From an uncultured bacterium (GTDB lineage Bacteria > Planctomycetota > Phycisphaerae > Phycisphaerales > SM1A02): 7,536 nt of DNA. Below the pieces are notes generated by a model. It was not told where the DNA came from and did no database searches. It was given only the letters and a program-made list of their open reading frames with translations. The position numbers and the translations under genes are program-made. Positions 1 to 5,619 of this stretch are shown one piece after another (positions within the stretch are counted from its first letter, which is position 1; the number at the start of each line of letters is the position of its first letter). The stretch covers positions 1-7,536 of the forward strand of contig CAIXEV010000510.1 of the NCBI GenBank assembly GCA_903918555.1, in the 5' to 3' direction.

Positions 1-1371
1 AAGCAGTCCCCGGGCAGCTTCCTCGCGCGCCTCGGCCGAACCCGCGCGCTGCTGCTCCTTCGCAACTACATCGACGCGGAGACGGAGATCGAGCTCGCCC
101 TCAGGCTCTCTCCGAACGACGACCATGCGCGCCTGATCCGCGGCAACATGGATCACCGGCTCGGCCACATCGACGAGGCCGTCCGCAACCTGCGGCCGGT
201 TGCCCGCGGCCGTGGCCCGCACGCCGCCGAGGCGCACCTGAACATGCTGATGGCGCTCGACCAGGGCGGCCGGCACGAGGAGTTCGCGGCCGAGGCGGCG
301 ATCGACGGCGCGTGGCGCAACGATCCGCGCGCGCTCCTGATGCTTGCGCGGGTGACGGTGATCAAGGACCGCGAGGCGGGCGTCCGTGCGATGGAGGACA
401 TCTTCCGCAGCCATCCGCATCCGACGCTGCGGCGTTCCGCCGGATTCGAGGCGGCTGCGCTGCTCGACAAGCTCGGCCGGTATCGCGAGGCGTTCGACCT
501 CGTGAACGCCGTGCACGCGGCGACCTCGACGCACTACGAGCGCGAGATGTGGATCACCCCGCTCGAGCAGCAGCTGGCGCTGCTGCAGAAGGGCCGCGGG
601 TTCTTCAAGCCGCGCGCCGAGCCGGTGAAGGGCGCCGCGTTCGTGGTGGCGCTTCCGCGCTCGGGCACCACGCTGCTCGAGCAGATGCTCGACCGACATC
701 CGGCGATCGGCGGCATCGGCGAGTTCGATGGCCTCGATCTCGTCAGCCGAACGCTGTACGAGACGGGCGGCTGGCCGCGCGTGCCGTCGGCGGTTCCCGA
801 TGCGCGCTTCCGCGAGCTGCAGCAGCGCTACCTCGCGGGCGCAAGCCGCGTCCGAAAGCCGGGCGCGAGCTGGTCGTTCGACAAGAGCCTGCGGACCTGG
901 CGCGTGTTGCCCGAGATCGGCGCGGTCCTGCCGGGCGCGGTCTGCATCTCGGTCGACCGTGATCCGCGCGATGTCGCGACCAGCATCTTCCTGTCCTTCT
1001 TCAACGCCGGCTCGCAGGAGTGGACGCAGAGCATCGCGTCGATCCGCGACATGATCGACATGCAGCGCAGGATCGTGCCGCAGGCGTTCGATGTGCTCGA
1101 GCTCGCGCACGAGTCGATCATCTACGAGGACCTCGTGGAGCAGCCGGCCTTGTTCGCCGAGCGCTGCCTCGCGCGCATGGGGCTCGAGATGGACGAAGCC
1201 GTGCTGTCGCCCGAGAAGAACACGAAGGCCGCGTTCACGCTGTCGGCCCAGCAGGTGCGGCAGCCGATCAACAAGCGCTCGGTGGGGCGATGGCGCAACT
1301 ACGAGTGGGCCTTCGATTCCTCGTGGGACAAGCTGGTCGAGGCGCACGAGGCTCGGCGGCAGTTTCGCTAG
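1..1371 (+). CDS. TPR-containing sulfotransferase, 5'-truncated by window edge
   Basis: The reading frame is open from base 1 to a TAG stop at 1369-1371, giving 456 visible residues. A Met at base 148 exists, but the sequence before it still aligns with the paralogue at 1416-2891, so the true start lies off the window, about 30 residues upstream by that alignment. The N-terminal half is helical and TPR-like. The C-terminal half is a Sulfotransfer_3-type domain. It has the 5'-phosphosulfate loop PRSGTT (visible residues 219-224), the 3'-phosphate motif RDPRDVATS (320-328, with the Arg and Ser expected to bind PAPS) and the late VGRWRNY motif (428-434). Family knowledge: such enzymes move sulfate from PAPS to hydroxyls of proteins, glycans or small molecules; tyrosyl-protein sulfotransferases share this fold. 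The acceptor here is unknown. It converges on its paralogue and shares similarity with it along the whole visible length. Family call sure, substrate not. Confidence 0.93.
   Translation, partial: KQSPGSFLARLGRTRALLLLRNYIDAETEIELALRLSPNDDHARLIRGNMDHRLGHIDEAVRNLRPVARGRGPHAAEAHLNMLMALDQGGRHEEFAAEAAIDGAWRNDPRALLMLARVTVIKDREAGVRAMEDIFRSHPHPTLRRSAGFEAAALLDKLGRYREAFDLVNAVHAATSTHYEREMWITPLEQQLALLQKGRGFFKPRAEPVKGAAFVVALPRSGTTLLEQMLDRHPAIGGIGEFDGLDLVSRTLYETGGWPRVPSAVPDARFRELQQRYLAGASRVRKPGASWSFDKSLRTWRVLPEIGAVLPGAVCISVDRDPRDVATSIFLSFFNAGSQEWTQSIASIRDMIDMQRRIVPQAFDVLELAHESIIYEDLVEQPALFAERCLARMGLEMDEAVLSPEKNTKAAFTLSAQQVRQPINKRSVGRWRNYEWAFDSSWDKLVEAHEARRQFR
667..723 (+). repeat. Left arm of 57-bp inverted repeat (sulfotransferase PAPS loop)
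   Basis: These 57 bases, covering the codons from the TT of PRSGTT through the following GIGE, match the reverse complement of 2076-2132 at 55 of 57 positions by my hand alignment. The repeat arises because the two paralogous sulfotransferase genes are convergent. The sequences drop to clearly lower similarity immediately downstream, so this block is better conserved than its surroundings. Confidence 0.85.
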
Positions 1372-1421
1372 GTCTTGAGGCAGTTCCGCGACGCTCGACC
1401 GCAGTCTCGCGACGCTCAGGT
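1359..1421. repeat. Three-unit 21-bp-period tandem repeat spanning both stop codons
   Basis: Units begin at 1359, 1380 and 1401, each opening with GCAGT and continuing in variants of TTCGC / TCCGCGACGCTC / CTCGCGACGCTC. Units 2 and 3 agree at 15 of 21 positions; unit 1 matches mainly over its first 14 bases. The array contains the TAG stop of the + strand sulfotransferase (1369-1371) and the TGA stop of the - strand one (1416-1418). A 6-bp stem with a 6-base loop (1408-1425) lies in the last unit but has no U-tract on either side, so I do not call it a terminator. Confidence 0.55.
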
Positions 1422-2891
1422 CGCGCCGCGCGCGTGCGCACGGCGTCGCTCGTGCTCGGCGACCACGGCTTCCCATGAGGCATCGAACGCAAACGCGTAG
1501 TTCTTCCACCGGCCGACCGATGTCCGGTTGATCGGTCGCCGGACCTGCGCCACCGACTGGGTCATCGCCGCTCGCGTGTTCTGCTCGGGCGACAGCACGG
1601 CGTCGTCCATCTCGAGGCCGAGGAGCGCGAGCGCGCGGCGGGCGTCGCGCGCCGGATCCTCGACGAGGTCCTCGTAGAGCACCGAGACATGCGGGATGCC
1701 GAGCACCTCGAGAAGCCGCGGCATCACGCGCTGCGAAAGCTCGATCGTGCGTCGGATCGAGTCGGGGCTCGTGGTCCAGATCTGCTGCCCGGGCTGGAAA
1801 TGCGAGAGATAGAGGCTCGTGGCGAGGTCGCGCGGATCGCGCTCGACCGAGATGCACGCTGCGCCGGGCAGCACCATCGCGAGCTCGGGAAGCGACTGCC
1901 AGGTGCGGAGGTTCTTGTCGAAGGTCCAGCGCGCGTCCGCGCGGCGGTTGCGCTCCGCGCCCGCGAGATAGAGCCGCTGCAGCGCAAGCGCGGACTCGCG
2001 CGGCACATCGTTCGGCCGCCGCGGCCAGCATGCGTGCTGTCGGAGTCCCGCGCACACCGCGCCGAGGCCTGCGTACTCGCCGATGCCGCTGATCGCCGGG
2101 TGTCGGTCGAGCATCTGCTCGAGCAGCGTGGTTCCCGATCGCGGCAACGCGCAGATGATCACGACGCCCTCGACCTTCGGCGCGAGGGGCGTGATCCAGT
2201 TGCCTTCCTTCTCGGCCCGCGCGAGCTGCTCGTTGATCGGGCGAAGCACGCGCTCGAAGTCGAAGTCGCCGTCGGTCGCGGCGCGCACCTCGCGCGCAAG
2301 GTCGAACGCGCCGCGATACTCGCCGGCGCGGTCGAGCAGCGTGACGCCCTCGAAACCCGCCTGGCGTCGAAGCGCGAGCGGCCCGCCGCCGCGGAGCAGC
2401 GTCTGCAGCGCCGCCACGCCTGCAAGCGCGTCGTCCGCCGCCACGCGCCGCGCCTCGTGCAGGGCGGCGCGGGGATCCTGCCGCCACGGGCCCGGGCGCT
2501 CGAAGAGCTCGCGCCACTCGTCGCGGCGCCCGCTGTGGTAGAGGATGTCGAGGAGCACGAGAAGCGCCTCGTTCGACTGCGCGGTCTTCGCGAGCGCGTG
2601 CGGGCGCAGGCGTTCGACCGCGTCTGCATCGCGGCCGTACATCGCGTCGAGGTTGGCGCGGATCGTGTTCGCCACCGGGTCGCCTGGCGCCACCTTGAGC
2701 GCTCGGTCGAGCACGAGCTCGCCCTCGATGTCTCGGCCCATGTTCAGCAGCGCGCGCGCACGGCCGAGCAGCCCGACGGGGCTCGACGGCAACTTCGCGA
2801 GAAGCTCGTCGGCGGCGCGCAACGCGCCCGCAGCGTCGCCCGACTGAAGCAGCCGTTCGACGGTCATCGCAGGTGTCTCGCGTGCGGGCAT
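1416..2891 (-). CDS. TPR-containing sulfotransferase (Sulfotransfer_3-type), complete
   Basis: This 491-residue protein is predicted to transfer sulfate from PAPS. Residues about 10-230 are helix-rich and TPR-like, with ALRAADELLAK and LGRARALLNMG stretches typical of such repeats. The catalytic domain begins near residue 240 with the 5'-phosphosulfate loop PRSGTT (250-255). It continues with the 3'-phosphate motif RDPRDLATS (351-359) and a C-terminal VGRWKNY (459-465). There is no signal peptide, so it should act in the cytoplasm. The start is uncertain: ATG at 2891 gives the longest form and has no clear Shine-Dalgarno, while a second Met nine codons in (first base 2867) has a GAGA stretch just upstream. 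It is convergent with and paralogous to the gene ending at 1371. The catalytic core and the phrase LSPE-NT-A are shared, but the acceptor-side region after the P-loop differs, which suggests different acceptors (inference). Confidence 0.94.
   Translation of the reverse strand: MPARETPAMTVERLLQSGDAAGALRAADELLAKLPSSPVGLLGRARALLNMGRDIEGELVLDRALKVAPGDPVANTIRANLDAMYGRDADAVERLRPHALAKTAQSNEALLVLLDILYHSGRRDEWRELFERPGPWRQDPRAALHEARRVAADDALAGVAALQTLLRGGGPLALRRQAGFEGVTLLDRAGEYRGAFDLAREVRAATDGDFDFERVLRPINEQLARAEKEGNWITPLAPKVEGVVIICALPRSGTTLLEQMLDRHPAISGIGEYAGLGAVCAGLRQHACWPRRPNDVPRESALALQRLYLAGAERNRRADARWTFDKNLRTWQSLPELAMVLPGAACISVERDPRDLATSLYLSHFQPGQQIWTTSPDSIRRTIELSQRVMPRLLEVLGIPHVSVLYEDLVEDPARDARRALALLGLEMDDAVLSPEQNTRAAMTQSVAQVRRPINRTSVGRWKNYAFAFDASWEAVVAEHERRRAHARGAT
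2076..2132 (-). repeat. Right arm of 57-bp inverted repeat (sulfotransferase PAPS loop)
   Basis: This is the partner of 667-723, inside the minus-strand sulfotransferase, at 55 of 57 identical positions in reverse complement. The two differences are one silent change (His-Pro codons) and one Gly/Ser replacement in the G-IGE segment. Confidence 0.85.
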
Positions 2892-3173
2892 CGTGGATCG
2901 ACTCTACCCGCAACGGCGCGCGGTGGTGGAGGGATCGGTCGCGGTGGTCGCGGGAGTCGGCCCGGCACTCGGGCGCCGACGCTTTCGCGTAAGTTCCTGC
3001 GAATGTTGGACTTGCAATGCTCGAGCTTCGATCGCGCCGCCGCGCCGCCCGTGCGGGTTGTGTGAAGCCGCCAATCTCCACGGAAACGCTGACATGGCTC
3101 GGGCTGATTTCACGCTTCGGTTGCGACGGGATGCTTCGCCCTTTGGCGGACGCTTGCTCACTGGAGATCTTCG
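2892..3173. other. Divergent upstream region without a convincing gene
   Basis: These 282 bases separate the starts of the minus-strand sulfotransferase and the plus-strand secreted protein, so both promoters should lie here. Open frames crossing it have no family resemblance and overlap real genes. I see a weak near-tandem 21-bp-period pair starting at 2920 and 2941 (both open with GCGGTGGT; 15 of 21 positions agree). There is also a short hairpin at 3135-3150 (TTCGCC, loop CTTT, GGCGGA with one G-T pair). TAGAGT on the minus strand (2901-2906) could be a poor -10 box for the sulfotransferase, but it has no matching -35. No promoter is convincing. Confidence 0.5.
3163..3166 (+). promoter_or_regulatory. 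Ribosome binding site (GGAG) of the first secreted protein
   Basis: GGAG followed by seven bases and then ATG at 3174. It fixes the start at the first Met rather than the Met three codons later, and so gives the signal peptide a positively charged MRR n-region. Confidence 0.7.
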
Positions 3174-3842
3174 ATGCGTCGGATGGCCCTTGTCGGAGCG
3201 TTGGTGTCGGTTGTTGGCGTTGCCCCTGCGTTCGCGGGCCTGGTGACCGTCTCCGACCAGAATGGGCAGCTGGGGTCGTACTCGCAGATCTCCGACGCGA
3301 TGGCGTGGATCAGCGGCCAGGGCAACCCGTCGACGATCTACTCGGTCTTCGCGAGCTCGAGCCAGTACAACGGCTTCGAGGCCGTCGACAACTCGTCGCT
3401 GTCGTGGGGCAATTCGCCCGGCGTGATCGAGATCGACGGCACCATGCGCGTCCGCTCGACGAGCAGCCTGACGGTCGAGATCGGCGGCCTGAGCAACGCA
3501 CTCGCGGCCTCGGGCGGTCCGGTCGACTACGACACGATTCTCTGCACCGGCCTCGTCAAGATCGAGGGTGCCGTGAACATCCAGCTCGTCGGCGGCTTCG
3601 TCCCGGCCTACGGCAACACCTTCGAGATCATCGCCTCGGGCACCGATGTGCAGCTCTTCTCGACGGCGACCGTCAACGGCCCCGCGCTCGGCGGCGGCCT
3701 GTCCTGGCAGCTGTCCGTCGGCAACAGCACCTTCGCGGGCCCCGACTACGGCGCGAAGAGCCTGTTCGTGACCGTGGTTCCGAGCCCCGGAGCGCTCGCG
3801 CTCATCGGGCTCGCCGGCCTCATCGCGCGCCGTCGCAAGTAA
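3174..3842 (+). CDS. Secreted PEP-CTERM-like surface protein with beta-rich module
   Basis: The protein has 222 residues. An N-terminal signal peptide runs from MRR through a hydrophobic core to a likely cleavage after AFA (residues 19-21). The C-terminus is a sorting tail: PSPG at 203-206, a short small/hydrophobic helix, then RRRK at the very end. This resembles PEP-CTERM signals, which in known systems are cut and processed by an exosortase in the inner membrane; no exosortase gene is in this window. Residues about 98-157 (LTVEIGGL ... YDTILCTGLVKIEGAVNIQL ... GNTFEII) look like the module seen in many PEP-CTERM and autotransporter-associated proteins, a YD-L-V-G / L-V-L / GF-P--G--F pattern likely to form beta strands. 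The specific role is unknown; a surface or extracellular structural protein is the best reading. It is 30 bp ahead of the ATP-grasp gene and may be cotranscribed with it. Confidence 0.88.
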   Translation: MRRMALVGALVSVVGVAPAFAGLVTVSDQNGQLGSYSQISDAMAWISGQGNPSTIYSVFASSSQYNGFEAVDNSSLSWGNSPGVIEIDGTMRVRSTSSLTVEIGGLSNALAASGGPVDYDTILCTGLVKIEGAVNIQLVGGFVPAYGNTFEIIASGTDVQLFSTATVNGPALGGGLSWQLSVGNSTFAGPDYGAKSLFVTVVPSPGALALIGLAGLIARRRK

Positions 3843-3872
3843 GGCGGTGGCCCGCGGCGTAGACTGGACGCC

Positions 3873-4769
3873 GTGCGAGTCGCGCTTGCCACCTGCGCCG
3901 TTCTGCCGCGTGCAGACGCGGATCTTCCGCTCCTGATCGACGCGTTCGGTCGTCGCGGCGTCACGGCCGAGGCGGCCGTCTGGGACGACCCGGCGATCGC
4001 CTGGCGCGACTTTGACACGGTGATCGTGCGTTCGACCTGGGACTATGTCGAGAAGTTCGAGGCGTTTGCGCGCTGGATCGACGCGACCGCGCGCGCGACG
4101 CGCCTTCTCAACGACGCGCCGATCCTTCGCTGGAACCTGCACAAGCGCTATCTCCTCGAACTCGCCGCGCGCGGAGTCGACATCGTGCCCACGACCTTGC
4201 TTGAGGCCGGAAACGAGGCCGACTGGGCGGGTCTCTTCGCGCGCCACGGCGACCTTGTGCTCAAGCCCGCGGTCTCGGCGGGGAGTTTCGCGACCATTCG
4301 CGTGCATGCCGGGGACGCGGAGACGGCGCGCAGGCACCGCCAGGCGCACATCGGGCGCGATTTCCTCGTGCAGCCGTTGCTTCGGTCGGTCGTCGAGCAC
4401 GGCGAGACGAACCTCGTCTGCTTCGACGGACGCCCATCGCACGCGATCCACAAGGGTGCGCGCTGGAGCGGCGAATCCGAGCAGTCTCGCGGTCTCGTGG
4501 AACCGTCGGCGGGGGAGCTCGCCCTCGCGGAACGGGCGCACGCCGCGGTGCGGGCGCTTGGCCTCGGCGTCCCCATCTACGCCCGCGTCGATTGCGCCGC
4601 CGGCCCCGATGGCCTCCCGCTGCTGATGGAGCTCGAGCTGCTCGAGCCCTCGCTCTTCCTCGACCGTTCCCCACGGTCCGCAGCGCTTCTGGCCAACGGC
4701 GTCATCGCTCGTACCTGGCGCATAACACGCGATTCGCTGGAAGAAGCCGAATTTCGGCCGATTGGGTGA
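3873..4769 (+). CDS. ATP-grasp ligase, RimK/DcsG-like family
   Basis: The 298-residue protein is predicted to activate a carboxylate by ATP-dependent phosphorylation and join it to an amine or thiol. The N-terminal pre-ATP-grasp domain has MRVALATCAVLP, a WDDP at 37-40 and RSTWDY at 53-58, a signature I associate with the group that includes D-cycloserine synthetase-like DcsG. RWNLHKRYLLELAARGV (86-102) leads into the ATP-grasp fold. DLVLKPAVSAGS (127-138) carries the likely ATP-binding Lys131, FLVQPLL (164-170) the hinge strand, and YARVDC (236-241) with MELELLEP (252-259) the Mg-binding acidic residues. The start is GTG; only a weak GGA lies before it, but MRVAL matches the family's usual beginning. 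It has no signal peptide and is cytosolic. It lies between two secreted-protein genes, and no amino acid, peptide or antibiotic pathway partner is visible, so the substrate is open. Confidence 0.88.
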   Translation: MRVALATCAVLPRADADLPLLIDAFGRRGVTAEAAVWDDPAIAWRDFDTVIVRSTWDYVEKFEAFARWIDATARATRLLNDAPILRWNLHKRYLLELAARGVDIVPTTLLEAGNEADWAGLFARHGDLVLKPAVSAGSFATIRVHAGDAETARRHRQAHIGRDFLVQPLLRSVVEHGETNLVCFDGRPSHAIHKGARWSGESEQSRGLVEPSAGELALAERAHAAVRALGLGVPIYARVDCAAGPDGLPLLMELELLEPSLFLDRSPRSAALLANGVIARTWRITRDSLEEAEFRPIG

Positions 4770-4863
4770 CTCGATCGGGGGCGTGTTTGCGCCTTGATCC
4801 TGAGAACGCAACTGTCGGCGGGCGTTTCGCCCAAGCAGCGTTCGCGAGAAAGGTCATTTACCC
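4770..4863 (+). promoter_or_regulatory. Short spacer with ribosome binding site for second secreted protein
   Basis: GAGAAAGG at 4846-4853 stands ten bases before ATG 4864 and is a plausible Shine-Dalgarno. A 5-bp GGGCG/CGCCC hairpin with a TTT loop (4820-4832) has no U-tract and is too small to call a terminator. No convincing -35/-10 pair is visible, so cotranscription with the ATP-grasp gene and an own promoter are both possible. Confidence 0.5.
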
Positions 4864-5556
4864 ATGAAGAATTCGATTGCCGCCTGCGCTGTCCTCGGCG
4901 CCCTCGTCGTCTCCACCGCCGCCAATGCGAGCCTCGTCACCGTGCAGTGCACCGGCACCGGCGCTGGTCGGAATGTCAGTGTGACGCACGGAACGACCAC
5001 GGCGAGCGTGTTCGCCGGTCAGATTCGCCTCACCCTGACCGGCAGCACCGGCCAGAACCTCAACGGGCTCTGGACCTCGTTCTGCACCGAGCTCAGCCAG
5101 TTCATCTACATCAACGGCGCTGCGCAGAGCTACACGGTCCTCCCCGTGTCGGATCTTCCGATCCCGGGCGCGGGCATGGGCACCGTGCGCTCGAGCGCGA
5201 TCGCGCGCATGTACGCGGCCGCAGCCGGCACGCAGTTCGGCACCAACAGCGACATCGCCGCCGCGTTCCAGATCGCGGTGTGGGAAGTGTCGATGGACTA
5301 CGACGGCACCGCCGCGAGCCTCAACACCGGCGTCGGCAACTTCAAGGGCAACAGCCTGACCGCGGCCATCAACGGCCACCTGACGAACCTGTTCGCCGCC
5401 GCCTCGAACACCGGTGGCGTGGGCTCGAACATCCTCGGCATCGGCAACGCGACCTACCAGGATCAGATCCTCGACCTGTCGAACGGCATCCCCGCGCCGG
5501 GCGCGATGGCGCTCCTCGGCCTCGCTGGAGTCGTCGGCGGCCGTCGCCGCAAGTGA
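4864..5556 (+). CDS. Secreted PEP-CTERM-like protein with putative thioester-type (Cys/Gln) domain
   Basis: The protein has 230 residues. The signal peptide is MKNS plus a hydrophobic core, with likely cleavage after ANA (20-22). The C-terminal tail has PAPG (210-213), a hydrophobic stretch and RRRK at the end, closely like the tail of the protein at 3174-3842, so both are probably handled by the same exosortase-like machinery encoded elsewhere. The middle has FCTELSQ with Cys74 and, about 60 residues later, AAFQIAVWEV with Gln136. Gram-positive thioester adhesin domains (TED, TQXA) use a Cys and the Gln of a TQ-A-W motif to form an internal Cys-Gln thioester. Here the Thr is Phe, but the Q-A-W spacing is kept. 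Many PEP-CTERM proteins carry this FC-E/AFQ-A-WE pattern; whether a bond forms is inference. The gene is followed by a strong terminator and is the last of the rightward run. Confidence 0.87.
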   Translation: MKNSIAACAVLGALVVSTAANASLVTVQCTGTGAGRNVSVTHGTTTASVFAGQIRLTLTGSTGQNLNGLWTSFCTELSQFIYINGAAQSYTVLPVSDLPIPGAGMGTVRSSAIARMYAAAAGTQFGTNSDIAAAFQIAVWEVSMDYDGTAASLNTGVGNFKGNSLTAAINGHLTNLFAAASNTGGVGSNILGIGNATYQDQILDLSNGIPAPGAMALLGLAGVVGGRRRK

Positions 5557-5575
5557 TGCATCTTCCCGCATGAAC

Positions 5576-5614
5576 CGCACCCCTCGGAGGCAACTCCGGG
5601 GGGTGTGTCTTTTT
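5576..5614 (+). terminator. Strong intrinsic terminator
   Basis: A 14-bp stem (5576-5589 with 5594-5607, including two G-U pairs) is capped by a GCAA tetraloop of the stable GNRA class and followed by TCTTTTT (5608-5614). It starts 20 bases after the stop of the gene ending at 5556. The opposite strand has no T-run after the hairpin, so it is a rightward terminator; the phosphatase gene converging from the right ends only 5 bases beyond the T-run. Confidence 0.93.
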
Positions 5615-5619
5615 GTGCG

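Noticed and set aside
1408..1425. Hairpin between the convergent sulfotransferases as a shared terminator
   Set aside because: It has a 6-bp stem and no T-run on either strand, and it lies within coding sequence and the tandem repeat.
1689..3065. 458-codon plus-strand open frame opposite the minus-strand sulfotransferase
   Set aside because: It is antisense to a gene with clear catalytic motifs. It is Arg/Ala-rich with no recognisable domain, as expected from high GC content.
2893..3246. 117-codon plus-strand frame in the divergent upstream region
   Set aside because: It overlaps the start and signal peptide of the gene at 3174 in another frame, has no ribosome binding site and no resemblance to a known family.
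2904..4811. 635-codon minus-strand open frame across the secreted protein and ATP-grasp genes
   Set aside because: It opposes two genes with convincing motifs, spans their intergenic spacer, and its composition (Arg, Asp, Gly, Val-rich) is typical of a GC-rich shadow frame.
4820..4832. GGGCG/CGCCC hairpin between the ATP-grasp and second secreted-protein genes as a terminator
   Set aside because: The stem is only 5 bp with a 3-base loop and no T-run follows, so it could occur by chance in this GC content.
4794..5573. 259-codon plus-strand frame overlapping the second secreted protein
   Set aside because: It is Arg/His/Pro-rich and out of frame with a gene that has a ribosome binding site, signal peptide and sorting tail.
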